Assembly: GCA_936432065.2 (NCBI GenBank)
Contig: OW386289.2
Span: forward strand, 35,669,903 to 35,733,902
Length of the DNA stretch: 64,000 nucleotides
DNA from: Rutpela maculata
Taxonomy: Eukaryota; Arthropoda; Insecta; Coleoptera; Cerambycidae
Reading direction: 5' to 3'
In this document: positions 44,268 to 55,996 of the stretch, piece by piece
Position numbering within the stretch: position 1 is the stretch's first letter
Layout of the letters: each line of letters begins with the position of its first letter
The notes under the pieces: generated by a model
The model's input: only the letters and a program-made list of their open reading frames with translations
Databases searched by the model: none
What the model was told of the DNA's origin: nothing
Program-made: the position numbers and the translations under genes

Positions 44268-44657
44268 TATTGAAATTATTAAAATCTGACATTTCACGTT
44301 TTCATCTTTATTTCTGTACACAAAATGAATTAGAAAAAGCGATTTGGTGATGTTTCACAATAAAATATTAACGAAGCTATGAATGAAAATGTCCCGCAGT
44401 TAAAACGAGAAACACTAAAAATTCTATATGGAAACAATTTAAAGCTTTTTGCAGAGTATTTATTATTCCCTTGAAAAAGATACGACTATGATGAACTTGC
44501 AAATATTTTGACTGACTGGGGTTATAACATATATGATAAAGAACATTTTCTAATGTTTTTATTTTTTATTATAAATCGTTATTTTTAAAACATTAAATAA
44601 ACAGTTTTGTTGTTTTAATCATTATTTTAGATATTTTTTAATCATATTAATCTTCTG
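44268..44657. other. AT-rich spacer, nothing recognised
   Basis: Continuous AT-rich sequence between two foldback elements. No ORF or boundary is supported. Confidence 0.4.
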
Positions 44658-44877
44658 TAATACACACGAGGTTGATTTTCTACTTGGGTAAATTTTTTTT
44701 TGAGTGACAAACCTGTTTTCCATGAAAATTATGCTCGAATTAAGGGACATAGGAAAAATCGCTCCACTTCGTGTCGCGATTTTTCCATGCCCTTAATTCT
44801 CGAATAATTTTCATGGGAAAACAGGTTTCTGTCCAAAAAAAATTACCCGGTAAAAAATCTACCTCTTGTGTATTAAT
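44658..44877. mobile_element. Compact hairpin MITE, ~105-bp arms
   Basis: TAATACACACGAGGTTGATT at the left is mirrored by AATCTACCTCTTGTGTATTA at the right. The arms continue through AACCTGTTTTCCATGAAAAT and GGAAAAATCG to a loop of about 17 bp (CTCCACTTCGTGTCG). It is almost completely self-complementary. ORFs over it are shadows. Confidence 0.8.
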
Positions 44878-46356
44878 ACCCGATAATAAAAACTGACCTC
44901 TATGAGCAAGAATCTCTCTCTCAACCTCTATGAGTTCTTGAGAAACGTTCACGTTACGGCAGGCCCGTGGAGAGCCGGTACGGGCACAGAGGTAAAATAA
45001 AATTGGCCGGGCCCCCTCGTCTGGGACACATCAAAAATACTAATTTTTAATACACATAATATTTCATTTAAAATACAATCAGTTCAAAGATGTATTTAAC
45101 AGTGATGGATGATGCCCGGCCCCTTCGGGCCCGGGCCCCGGGGCTGTAGCCCCCCCCTGTCGTCAGCCCTGCGTTGCGGATTATTTTGTTCCAATATATT
45201 CAGGCAGATTCATCTTTAAAGTCCAAAATCACAACAATATTAATCAAAAACGAAATAACAAAACATTCAGTTTTTGATAATATTCACTTTTCTAGGTTAG
45301 AAAAACAGAAAATGGCTGCATACTCCGACTGTTCCCTGAAAATAACCCAGAGAAGCCTGAACTTTGTGACTCAAGGACTGTTAACAGTCCTTGCTTGTGT
45401 CTGAACCAAAAAGGATAAGATAGAGCGGAAGGCTCGCGTACACATGCCATCTGTCGAGTTTTAGGCAGCAACAACATATTTACAGGCATCGGCATCAATG
45501 AAAGAGATTGTCGTCTATACCATTGTATATAGACTACCTAGTAGTATAACCTTATGAGGGATAAGGATCAGCTGATCGAACCTATCGAAGCCACCAATAC
45601 TCCCCTCGCGTCGCAGATTTCCCATAGTTACATTTACGTTATCACAGAAATACGTGATTAGAGTCCGTTGCTCTCAGTGTTCAGCCAGAGAATGTGATGC
45701 AACTAACATGGCATGTCTAGTATTAATCGTACCTTTATTCCGTCAAAATATAGCTGGCAACATTGCCTTCTGCAATGAGTCTGTGGTTATTTTATTTTTT
45801 ATTAATTATCGTCAAATGTGAATATTTTGAATTGTTTTAGTTTATGATTTTTGGATTACAAATACACTGATTATTTAATGAAAAATTTTATGTTAAAGTT
45901 TTTATCTTATCATATTTTTCAGATCAAGTGAAATATTAAGTTATTTTTCAGCTTCAAAGACAATCAAAACATAACCTATAAGGTGGCAAGAATTTTGTTT
46001 TGAGTTATATTTGCAGTATTTTCCTACCTATATTTTTTAAAATTTGTAAGTGTTGTTAAAGACCTAATGCTGTGTTTAGTGTTTGCGACTCTCATTTGTT
46101 ATTTGGATCATTTTTAAAATAGTACATGAAAAATATTTTTTATAATTAAGGAAAGTGTCTCGGAAAGTGTATAGTGATTCATTTAATAAAGTATTTCCAA
46201 TGTAGCACTAAATGGAATAATTTCGCAAAAGTAATGTACCCAGAAGAGGTAGATTACTTTAATCGTCGAATATTTTGTTTGTCTAATGGTTCTTTACGTG
46301 TATCAATTTGGCTACTTATTTAAAATATAGTTAAAGAGGATTATAAACTAATTTAA
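44878..46356. other. Intergenic DNA with GC-rich repeat patches
   Basis: 45000-45175 contains GGGCCCCCTCGTCTGGGACA and CCCTTCGGGCCCGGGCCCCG, resembling the GC-rich ends of decayed hAT-like repeats. 45175-46350 is AT-rich with mirrored ORFs (45174-45404 and 45292-45498) and no recognised domain. Confidence 0.4.
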
Positions 46357-46666
46357 AATGTTTTTTAGTCGAGGACAAACGACGAACAGTACAAGAGATC
46401 TGTTGACAATGTGTTACGTTCGCCATTTGTCCTCGTCTCAAAAACATTTTAAAGTAGCTTTTCAACAACTGTCTTTGAAAATGACAAATAACGCACAATA
46501 ACCGAAATGACTCGAAACTGTTTCTTTTCACACGATGTGTCGATGTGTGCATTAAAAAAAAAATAATAACATGTTTTCACACCGTTCTGTCGAAAACAGA
46601 ACAGATTATTTGTATTTTTTGAAGTAGGCTAGCCTATTGAGATTCATAGCAACTGACTTGTTTAAC
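46357..46666. repeat. Short inverted repeat (AAAATGTTTTTTAGTCGAGG) and flank
   Basis: AAAATGTTTTTTAGTCGAGGACAAA-like sequence at 46357 is mirrored by TTTGTCCTCGTCTC and AAAAACATTTT ending at about 46452, with a spacer of about 35 bp. The remainder of the interval is AT-rich. Confidence 0.55.
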
Positions 46667-48176
46667 TATAGTCCAATCAATGAATGCCCAAAAGGGGATT
46701 GTAGAGAACATTTTGGAGGGGAGAATTTTTCTCTTCAGGGATGTGTTGGGGGTATTCAGGAGGTAAACATACTAAAAGTCCCCGCCCCTAGCCCCGCCGC
46801 TTCAGGGGGGAGGGGGGTGGAAAGGTTCCCTTTTTCGATTCTTCGCTTATAACTCGGAAACGATGCGTCTTATGGGTAAAGGTAATCTATGCAAAATTAA
46901 ACATAATTAAATTTCCCACAAGAATGTTTATATTCATTTTCTTCCTATGTGTTATATTTTACGAGATATTCGCCAGCGAAAATCGATAATTAATAAAAAA
47001 AAATCAATTGCGTACCTTGAATATTTCTATCAAAGCGGTTTACCGTGGTCTGCTAATAAATCACAGTCACAAAACAATCTTTATTTTACAACACTCGACG
47101 TATTTACTAACGTAATATTTTGTCGAAGTCTAGACATTTCCTTAAATAAACAGTATGACTCACTTAAAATCAAGATACCCTTATAACTTTCTCATTTTGT
47201 TTCCGATTTGAATCAAATTTTACTCAAGTATAGAACAAATTAGGATCTACTTATGACCAGAAAATCATTCACCTGCTATAAAGGCAAAGCCACCTGCGGT
47301 ACCAAAATATGCTGAAAAAAATGAAACATTTTGAATGTTAGAAATTCTAAAAAATGCATTCAATCGGCGCCACAAACGTACATACACCAAAATTTGATTT
47401 GATTATTGATGGGGGATATCTCATACATAAACTCATCTGGCAAAGGGGGTCCTCATCAGTTTCCGCAATTTGTGGTGGCTAGGTAAAATTCATCGTTCGT
47501 AAGATTAAAAATCAATATGATTTTTAATCTTTTTTTCCTCATATTTTGGTACCGCAGGTAGCTTTGCCTTTATAGCAGGTGAATGATTTTATGGTCATAA
47601 GTAGATCCTAATTTGTTCTATACTTGAGTAAAATTTGATTCAAATCGGAAACAAAATGAAAAAGTTATAAGGGTATCTTAATTTTAAGTGAGTCACACTG
47701 TATATTTAAGGAAATATCTAGACTTCGACAAAATAATACGTTAGTAAATACATCAAGTGTTGTAAAATAAAGATTGTTTTGTGACTGTGATTTATTAGAA
47801 GACCACGGTAAACCGCTTTGATAGAAATATTCAAGGTACACAATTGATTTTTTTTTAATTAATTATCGATTTTCGCTGGCGAATATCTCGTAAAATATAA
47901 CACATAGGAAGAAAAGAATATAAACATTCTTGTGGGAAATTTAATTATGTTTCATTTTGCATAGATTACCTTTTTTCGTAGGACGCATCGTTTCCGAGTT
48001 ATAAGCGAAGAATCGAAAAAAGGAACATTTCCACCCCCCTCTCTTACTGAAGCGGCGGGGCTAGGGGCGGGGACTTTTAGTATGTTTACCTCCTGACTAT
48101 CCCCAACACATTCCTGAAGAGAAAAATTCTCCCCTCCAAAATGTTCTCTACAACTCTTTTATTGACTGGACTACTA
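46667..48176. mobile_element. Foldback element with ~650-bp arms
   Basis: The arms 46667-47318 and 47528-48176 are inverted copies sharing TTTTGGAGGGGAGAATTTTT, CCCGCCCCTAGCCCCGCCGC, CGCTTATAACTCGGAAACGA, ACGAGATATTCGCCAGCGAA and GCTATAAAGGCAAAGC. The loop is about 210 bp. It ends 14 bp before a second foldback. Plus-strand ORFs at 46637-46852 and 46947-47186 are arm translations. Confidence 0.85.
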
Positions 48177-48190
48177 TTCCAGTTTTACAT

Positions 48191-49803
48191 TAAAGAACAT
48201 GGCACAATTTTAAGGTATTTTGGCCCTCAGTAGAAAATTTTGAAATTTTAACATTATTATAGTTTATATAATAAAGGAAGTAATTTTATCATTGAAAGAA
48301 AGTCCTAAGTGTATCTGGAAAGTTAAATTAAAAATAGTGATTTTAAGATATCGCATATTTATTACTGGCGTCAGAAATAAAAACTAATAACTATTTCAAT
48401 TATTTATTTTCATTATACAACGTGTAGTACAGTTTAAAACATGTATAGTTGCTAAACCATACAGAGTGTTCCAAAATTATTATCATAGGTTTTTAGTTTT
48501 CTTATAACAGAAAAATTAAATATATTTTAATTAATATTTAATTAGTGGTATTTAGTTGTATTTGGGTCCTATCTATTTATGTGGTGTATTTTATGTTATT
48601 TTATGTTTAGACAAAAATTATACATTCTATTACATCATACAGTGTTCCAAAAATATAACGATTAATAAGCACGTTTAGAAAAATATATTTTTATCCGAGG
48701 AACATTCTGGTGATGAAAAACAATGCCAATTATTATTATTAAGTATTTATTAATGACCGTTTTTGGCTGAAAAATAAAAAAAAACAATCTTGAAAGTTGT
48801 AATAAAACTCATTGTCATTAACGGTGGCGGTCCCAAGCGCAAAAACGCGTAAAAACAAGGCATTATAGTTCGATAATTTCTCCCTTATCCCTGATCCGAT
48901 TTAAAAACTGTTTCAACAGTTTTATAGAAAAAACTTCATAGCCTATTAAAAAATCCAACAAAAAATAAAAAATAAAAAATGAAAACTAATTTTTATTTTT
49001 GTACAGTTTTTAATAGGCCCTTCTATGGAGTTTTTTCTATAAAACTTTCGAAACAGTTTTATAGAAAAGAAGTTTCCTCGATCAGGGATAAGGGAGAAAT
49101 TGTCGAACTATGATGCCTTGTTTTTACGCATTTTTGCGCTCTGGACCGCCACGACAATAATAAGAGTTTTATTTATTCAAGATTGTTTTTTTTTTATTTT
49201 TCAGCCAAAAGGCCATTAGTAAATACTTAATAATAATTACTTTTTTGGACTATTTTGCTTTGTTTTTCATCACCAGAATGTTGATAAAAATATATTTTTC
49301 TAAACGTGCTTATTAATTGTTAAATTTTTGGAACACTGTATGATGTAATAAAAGTTAGTATTTTATTTCTTGTATAATTTCTGTCTAAACATAACATAAC
49401 ATAAAACACACCACCACATAAATAGATAGGACTCAAATCCAACTAAATACCACTAATTAAATAGTAATTAAAATATATGTCATTTTTATCTGTTATAAGA
49501 ATACTAAAAACCTATGATGATAATAATTTTGGAACACTCTGTATGGTATAGCAACTATACATGTTTTAATCTGTACTGCACTTTGTATAATGAAAAGAAA
49601 TAATTGAAATGATGCCAGTAATAAATATGCGATATCTTAAAATCACTATTTTTAACTTAACTTTTCAGATACACCCTGTACACTTAGGACTTTCTTTCAG
49701 TAATAAAATACTTCCTACAATATAAACTATAATCTGTTAAAATTTCAAAATTTTCTACTGAGGGCCAAGATACCTTAAAATTGTGCCATATATGTCCTTT
49801 AAA
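48191..49803. mobile_element. Foldback element with ~770-800-bp arms and a ~40-bp loop
   Basis: The arms 48191-48960 and 49000-49803 share TGGCACAATTTTAAGGTAT or near-match, ATATCGCATATTTATTACTG, ACCATACAGAGTGTTCC, AAACGTGCTTATTAATTG-type sequence and TAAGGGAGAAATT or complements. Inside each arm, GTGTTCCAAAAWTWT words repeat, suggesting an older TA-type element near each arm's middle. It is almost wholly palindromic and non-coding. Confidence 0.85.
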
Positions 49804-51498
49804 TTTTTGGTGTTTTGTTAAATAAATAATACCTGTTTACTTATGGAATTGTTTGTTTTTCTTGCAATCGTAGAAAAAATATTGTGAACAACACATTTGA
49901 AAACATCTTTTCACACTCATTGGACTTCTGGAACTTGCCTTCGGCTCTTTCCACCAAACTGTCACTCGTGTGAAAAGATTGGTTTTCGAAACTTGTTTAA
50001 AATATTATTATAGTACTTTATTAAGTATATCTTACATAAGTAGAGTACAAATTTACAATACTATTTCGTTGTACAATGTTTTTCTTGACAAACCTTGTCA
50101 ATTTTATTGAAAAATTCTTGTTGCCCGAGCATGTGAAGCAAAATTTTGTTCACGAAACCAGTAGCAAAGTAAAGAATTTTTTGTGAGTGAAGTTTTTTTG
50201 TTTTCTTTCATAATGATTTTTTTTTCTGAAATAAAATAAGTACCCATCAGCAAAATGATATTTCTTTATTTTCTATGTACAAAATTTGCATAATTTATTC
50301 AATTATTCATCTATTTAAAGAATATTATAAAAACACAAGTTTGGCAATTAAACTCACTAAAGAGGAGGTTTTAAGCAACCAGAATATAGATGAATAATGA
50401 TTTGTTGGCTTGAAACTTAAAGCTATATTTTAGTAAGGGCTTCCTGTAGAAACGGGGTTGCCAGTCGTGAACTCTTAAGCACACCTCATTCGATATTTTT
50501 GAAGAAAACAAAGTTTCAAAGCAAAAACCTTATAAAATAAGTGAATAATAAACAAATACATAAACTTGAAAAAAATTCCTCTAAATAATAGAAGAAAAAT
50601 AAATATGATTTTCCTAAACTAAAATAAATAAAATGAAAATATTTCTACACGTCCATAAGTAAATAAAATAAATATTATTTTAAATGAAGACATTTCCAAA
50701 ATAAATAAATAAATAACTCTAAGATAATAATATTTATTAACGATTTACTTAATTAGGTACCTTGTTATGATAATAAGAATGTTTAGGTTCTCATGCCTTC
50801 TATCGGGGTTTCTAATTGAGTAGTCTATATGCATATTCATATTCAATATGAGTAAAATAGGTACACGTACCAAAATGTTTTTGTTGAGGAATACTGATCA
50901 TTTGTTTTCCTTGTTTTCATTTCGCTTCTTTTTCAAAGACTTATTAAACAAAAGTAATATATATGTTTTACATTGACGACTATTTTGTTAAATGTTTTCA
51001 TATAAATCCCTCATCCCCTTAATTGCATCTGCACCCATGCAATGGAAAAAAGTAATAAAAGGTAGGTACGGCAATACAAAAATTCGCACTCACTCCAAAC
51101 TTCTCTTCATTTCTTTTTTCTTAACTATACCTACATGCGATGCAAAATATGTTAAACTCTGTTTAACATATTGCATTAGATTGTATGAGATTAGTATAAT
51201 TAGTATAATTTACCTCAAAATGGAAAGTCTTCGATTTTTTCTGATTGCGCATAACGTTTTTGTTCAAAATTTTAAATTTTGTTGCTTTCTTCTATAACCC
51301 ATATATTGTACATAATATTTTGTTCAAAATCTACATACCTCTATAACTAAAAATAAAAATTTAATTTGCAATTTTTTCTTAAAGGTAATATTAAATAGCA
51401 TGCTGGAATATAGCTAAAAAGTATTATCTATAGGCATTAAACCTGCCTTTTTTCCTTTAAAGTTTAACAAACGCAAAGTCGAGGGTCCTGCACAAAAA
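49804..51498. other. AT-rich intergenic DNA
   Basis: No exon recognised. CATCTTTTCACACTC and GTGTGAAAAGATTGG near 49905-49985 form an inverted pair with an ~50-bp spacer. The plus ORF 50992-51297 is AT-rich, hydrophobic and lacks any motif, so I do not call it. Its right end abuts the 3' UTR of the minus-strand exon at 51647-51808. Confidence 0.4.
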
Positions 51499-51504
51499 TT
51501 TATT
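51499..51504 (-). terminator. Poly(A) signal AATAAA for the 51647-51808 exon
   Basis: AATAAA on the minus strand, about 145 bp after the stop codon, followed by TTTTTGTGCAGG, a GT-rich downstream element. It supports a genuine 3' end. Confidence 0.5.
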
Positions 51505-51646
51505 ACAAAAGTACAATTAAAAATATTTTTCCACATTACACCAAGTTATAATACACTTGCTAGAAACATGAGTTTAAACTAAACAACCTTTTGAATAAAC
51601 TGACATATAACGGGCACTCAAAAAGTCAGCACAACTATAAAATAAT

Positions 51647-51808
51647 TTAAAATTTTAACCGTCTATTCTGTTTTAAGGAATATTTCGCTCCATCTTTCTC
51701 AGCTAAGAGCTCCTGTCTTTGTCTTTCGAGCGCTTGCTTCCCAGATTTTAAAAATTTACTTACATTTTTATTTATTAGGCTTATTAGGTCATCGACAATG
51801 TTGCCAAA
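51647..51808 (-). CDS. Terminal coding exon of an unrecognised protein
   Basis: The minus frame reads FGNIVDDLISLINKNVSKFL, KSGKQALERQRQELLAEKDG and AKYSLKQNRRLKF before TAA: 53 residues, mixed hydrophobic helix then charged, helix-forming tail. This composition is that of a real protein, unlike the AT-rich surroundings. Upstream the frame hits a stop within four codons; the nearest acceptor is CTAAAACAG|TTT, with a weak pyrimidine tract but a TTAAC branch-point-like word. A poly(A) signal follows at a normal distance. I cannot name the protein, and I found no second exon upstream, so the gene would have a long intron or extend beyond my recognition. Confidence 0.5.
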   Translation of the reverse strand, partial: FGNIVDDLISLINKNVSKFLKSGKQALERQRQELLAEKDGAKYSLKQNRRLKF

Positions 51809-52589
51809 CTGTTTTAGTTAAGATATCGGGCCGCAGATGCCGCTACATACCAGAGTAGAAATTCCAAAACATCCGGGTAAAGATTTGGGCTTTTAATATT
51901 GATTATTTTTAAATGCTGTATTTAGAAAAAGTTTAGGTATTCGACCAAAGAATTTCGCAAACTTCCTACTTTTCTTGGTAAATCAAATTATGATTTTTTT
52001 TTTCTTTATTAACGGTTTTATAACAATTTCACTGAGTTTGCGAAATACAAAACATTATTATAGACAGATCTCCATTCATACTTTTTTAATTAATGCCTTC
52101 TAAGGAGCGTAATTCTAAACCCAGTATTTCGGCAATATGGCGGACCTCCTTAGCCCTCTTATGGAGATTTCGTTGGATGCGAAAGGAGGCTACGTATAGA
52201 TGGCATAACGATCGAGGGATGCCAGCGATTTAATTGGTGGAATGAAATGATTATTATTGGTTGAAATCTCTTGCCTTGACTTTGAGCTAGAGTATTGTTC
52301 TGCTTGAAAATACACAGGTCCGCATTTAGTTTCATTCTGCGTCCATTAATTTTGAGTGATAATAATATTCCATATTGCAAAATTAGGTGTCTATGTTAAT
52401 ATCATCGTGTTTCGATTTTCCATTTAATGAACAATTTGTCTTAGATTTAGTTGAATTTGAATAACGATACGAGATATGTAGTTTTTAACCTGATTCCTCA
52501 TTTCCAATATCGAATGTAAGTAGAATTTACTATTTAACTGGAACGAAACGTCAACCTTTATTTTATAAGCAAGTTTCAATATTTGTAAC
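51809..52589. other. No gene recognised (possible intron of the minus-strand gene)
   Basis: If 51647-51808 is an exon, this is intronic. 52105-52260 contains ATTTCGGCAATATGGCGGAC and AACGATCGAGGGATGCC, which look repeat-derived. The minus ORF 52159-52380 shows no domain. Confidence 0.35.
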
Positions 52590-52688
52590 TAGTGATGAGT
52601 TGCTATTTAACAATCTGTTATTTTATAACTGTTATTTGTAAATAGCATTAACAGACTGTTATTTTTGTTCGAAAATAACAGAAAATGT

Positions 52689-53378
52689 AGTTAAATATTA
52701 TTGAAGTTGAACATTATTATGGGTATCTTGAGTCATCGGCTTTATGTACACAGTTTTAGTTGTTTTTTTATTCATAATATATTCAAATCTTTTCAATTGT
52801 CTTCTCCGTGCGTATATTTTCCATTACCCGCACAGCCAGTTTAAAAATGAAGAACTGCCAGAGTTGAATATTTTTGTAGAAATCTCAAGCCATCCGCTTT
52901 ATGTAATGACTTATGTAATGACCTTTAGCTGTTTTTTAATCATAAATATGTTGAGAGCTTTTATATTTTCTTCTCCATATTGTATATTTTCGTTTACCTG
53001 CATCTCCAATAATGTCATTGCATACGCTGTGTTTGGTGTGTTGGCGGTAGGCGATCGGCGAGTTAAATTGTTATTTAAAATTTAATCTTAATCACAGCAA
53101 GCGGTGGGTTTATATAGCATAGATAAACCACAAATAAATCCATATCTCGGCAACAAAAATTTAATTTTTATTAGGTATCTATGTATCTATATGTATGTAT
53201 GAATGCTGGTATTTTTTATTAATTTAACATGAAATAATAATAATAATTAAAAAGGTTGAGGCTTAAAAAAATGATTTACGTAAATTTATTTATTTATATT
53301 TTGTTTATATATGAACGTAAAGAAAATTAATTAATACCTCTAGAAAACATAAAAATCAAAGAATTTTTCCTGCCCGTC
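52689..53378. repeat. Inserted segment with a ~150-bp tandem duplication
   Basis: TCTTGAGTCATCGGCTTTATG … TCTTCTCCGTGCGTATATTTTC at about 52727-52820 recurs in diverged form as TCTCAAGCCATCCGCTTTATG … TCTTCTCCATATTGTATATTTTC at about 52881-52990. The open frame 52744-53085 runs over both units; it has no known domain and its two halves resemble each other, so I treat it as repeat. The rest is AT-rich. Confidence 0.5.
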
Positions 53379-55689
53379 GCACAGTGGCACGAATCGTGAT
53401 TTTTTCGTTCAAAATTATCTAGAGCACTTGTTTCGCAACCGATTGGAATTAATTTTTTTTTTAAATACTCGTTATTTAATTTCCAAAAAACGTAAGAGGG
53501 CCGATTTTTTAATTATGCTAACCAAAATTATTGAGCTTAGCCAAAATTGTCATTAATTTTTTATTTAAATATTAATAAAAGTTACAAATAAAAACTTTTT
53601 TCTTATACAATTTACATAAATCTTGTTACTCGGGGGTTTTTGAGGTCGCTGATTACGAATTTGATATCCAAATTGTCATAAATCAACCTGCAGAGGGCGG
53701 AATCAATGGCGACTATAAAGTGATAAAAAATGAAATATTTTTGTTAAAGTTTGAGGCGAGAAGTTTTGAATATTTCTGATAAATACTTCTAAGTTAAAAT
53801 AGACTAAATTTTAAGTTCCAGGAACAAATTGAAGATGGCGGATCCAATATGGCGAATCGTAATTTCTTATCCAATTTACATAAATCTTGTTACTCAGGGG
53901 TTTTTGAGGTCGCTGATAAGAATCTAATATCCAAGTTGTCATAAACCAACCTGCAAGATGGCGGAATCAATGGTGGCTATAAAATGCTAAAAAATTATGA
54001 AAAATTTAATATTTTTTTAAAGTTTATGCCAAGAAGTTTTGAATATTTCTGAGAAGTACTTTTAAGTTAAAATAAGCTAAATTTTAAGTCCCAGGAAGAA
54101 ATTCAAGATGGCGGATCCAATGTGCCGGCAATAAGATGATAAAAAACTAACTTAAAAATAAATTAAATGCATTAAACCAATTAGGCTATTCCTAAGAATT
54201 ACAATCATAAATATGTGATTCAGTCCTCCATTAATTTTGGACATAATCTTAAGTGATTCATATTAATATTTCTTTTTTTTTATCTGCTAATAATATTAAA
54301 TATAATTAACAATTAAAAAAATTTTTAACTCATTTAGAGTATTAATATTATTTAAACACAAATTAAACAGAGAAATTTAAAATTTAAACAATGACGAAAA
54401 ATTTTTGCACCAAGTTATAGGTTCGAAGTTCATGGTGTAAAATTCTTGCCTTAGGTTATGTTGGGTATATAGTTCTTGGTTTAAGGTTCTACCAGGCTTA
54501 CGTTGTTAGGTTTAATATTCTTGTTTTAAAGTTCTTGGTGTTAGGTATTTGGTATATTATTAGCAGATAACAAAAAGAAACATTAATATGACCTACTTAA
54601 GGTTATGTTCAAAATTAATGGAGGACTGAATCGCATATTTATGATTGATAATTAATATATGGCAGCCATATTGGATATATCTTAAAATTTCTGAAAATTT
54701 GTTCTTTTTTAAATTTTTTAATAATTCTTAGGAATAGCCTATTTAGTTTAATGCATTTTATTTATTTTTAACTTAGTTTTATCATCTTATTGCCGCCATA
54801 TTGGATCCGCCATCTTGAATTTCTTCCCGGAACTTAAAATTTAGTCATTTTTAACTTACAAGTACTTGTCAGAAATATTCAAAACTTCTCGGCATAAACT
54901 TAAACAAAAATATTTCAGTTTCCATCATTTTTTAGCATTTCATAGCCTCCATTGATTCCGCCATATTGCAGGTTGATTTATGACAATTTGGATATCAGAT
55001 TCGTAATCAGCGACCTTAAAAACCTCCCAAGTAACAAGATTTATGTAAATTGGATAAGAAAGAAGTTTTTATTCTTAAGTTTTATTAAGATTTAAATAAA
55101 AATTGGCCATTTTGGCTAAGCTCAATAATTTTGGGTAGCGTAATTCAAGAATCGACTCTCTTACGTTTTTGGCAAATTAAATAACGAGTATTTAAAAAAA
55201 AAATTATCCCAATCGGTTGAGAAACAAGTGCTCTAGATAATTTTGAAAGAAAAAATAACGGTTCGTGCCACTGTGCGTTCCAAAAAACATAAGAGAGCCG
55301 ATTTCGGCATAAACTTAAACAAAAATATTTCATTTTTCATCATTTTTAGCATTTTCATAGCCGCCATTGATTCCGCCATATTTTAGGTTGGTTTATGACA
55401 ATTTGGATGTCAGATTCGTAATCAGCGACCTCAAAAATCCCCAATTAAGAAGATTTATGTAAATTGGATAAGAAAAAAAAGTTTTTATTTGTAAGTAACA
55501 TATGTGGTGATCACAGTGTAACATGGGCTTTTTGGCTAAGCTCAATAATTTTGGTTAGCACAATTCAAAAATCGGTTCTACGTTTTTTGAAATAATAAGT
55601 CTTTTAAAAAAAAAAAATATCCCAATCGGTTGCGAAATAAGTGCTCTAGATAATTTTGAACGAAAAAATCACGATTCGTGCTACTGTGC
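53379..55689. mobile_element. 2.3-kb foldback element (GCACAGTGGCACGAATCGTG termini)
   Basis: The termini GCACAGTGGCACGAATCG and CGATTCGTGCTACTGTGC are flanked by GTC on both sides. The arms are 53379-54300 and 54555-55689. Each arm carries internal direct duplications of a unit with TTACATAAATCTTGTTACTC, AGCGACCTCAAAAA or complement, and CCATATTGGATCCGCCATC-type words; the right arm has an extra ~430-bp copy (54880-55270 versus 55300-55689). The loop has several GTTCTTGGTTTAAGGTTCT-like short repeats. Non-coding. Confidence 0.8.
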
Positions 55690-55996
55690 GTCGGCCAGAG
55701 GCAGCAGCATGATGTATAAAATAACGTCTCTGAAATAAGATTGACTTCTGGGGGTGGGGGGGCACCGGAAGTCTGGAATACCCTTTATATACGCTTTTTT
55801 AGCCATATATTATCTAATAAAAATTAATATTAGGTATATTTCACACTTCTGGGGGGCAACGGATCTAGGGGGGGGGGGGGGGCACCGGGCCACGTACTTC
55901 TTCCCATCGATATGTTATTTTTAAACTGTTATTTCAAAATAGCAGTAGCAGTAGTTTAAACCGTTATTAAAAAATAACAGCTTTTACCTATCACTA

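Larger units (their letters stand above)
52590..55996. mobile_element. hAT-type MITE split by a 2.3-kb foldback
   Basis: The left part 52590-52688 and right part 55690-55996 align to the ends of the intact 309-bp element at 60331-60639 (reversed): TAGTGATGAGTTGCT, ATAACAGACTGTTATTT-like words, GCAGCAGCATGATGTATAAA, and TTTTACCTATCACTA at the end. Flanks ATTTGTAAC and ATTTGTAC suggest an 8-bp duplication with one inserted base. A G-rich insert (GGGGGTGGGGGGGCACCGG and a long G-run) replaces part of the right half at about 55740-55890. Confidence 0.7.

Noticed and set aside
50992..51297. 101-residue plus ORF
   Set aside because: AT-rich and hydrophobic by composition, with no splice sites, motif or upstream support.
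52744..53085. 113-residue plus ORF
   Set aside because: Its two halves are copies of a tandem duplication; no domain is visible.
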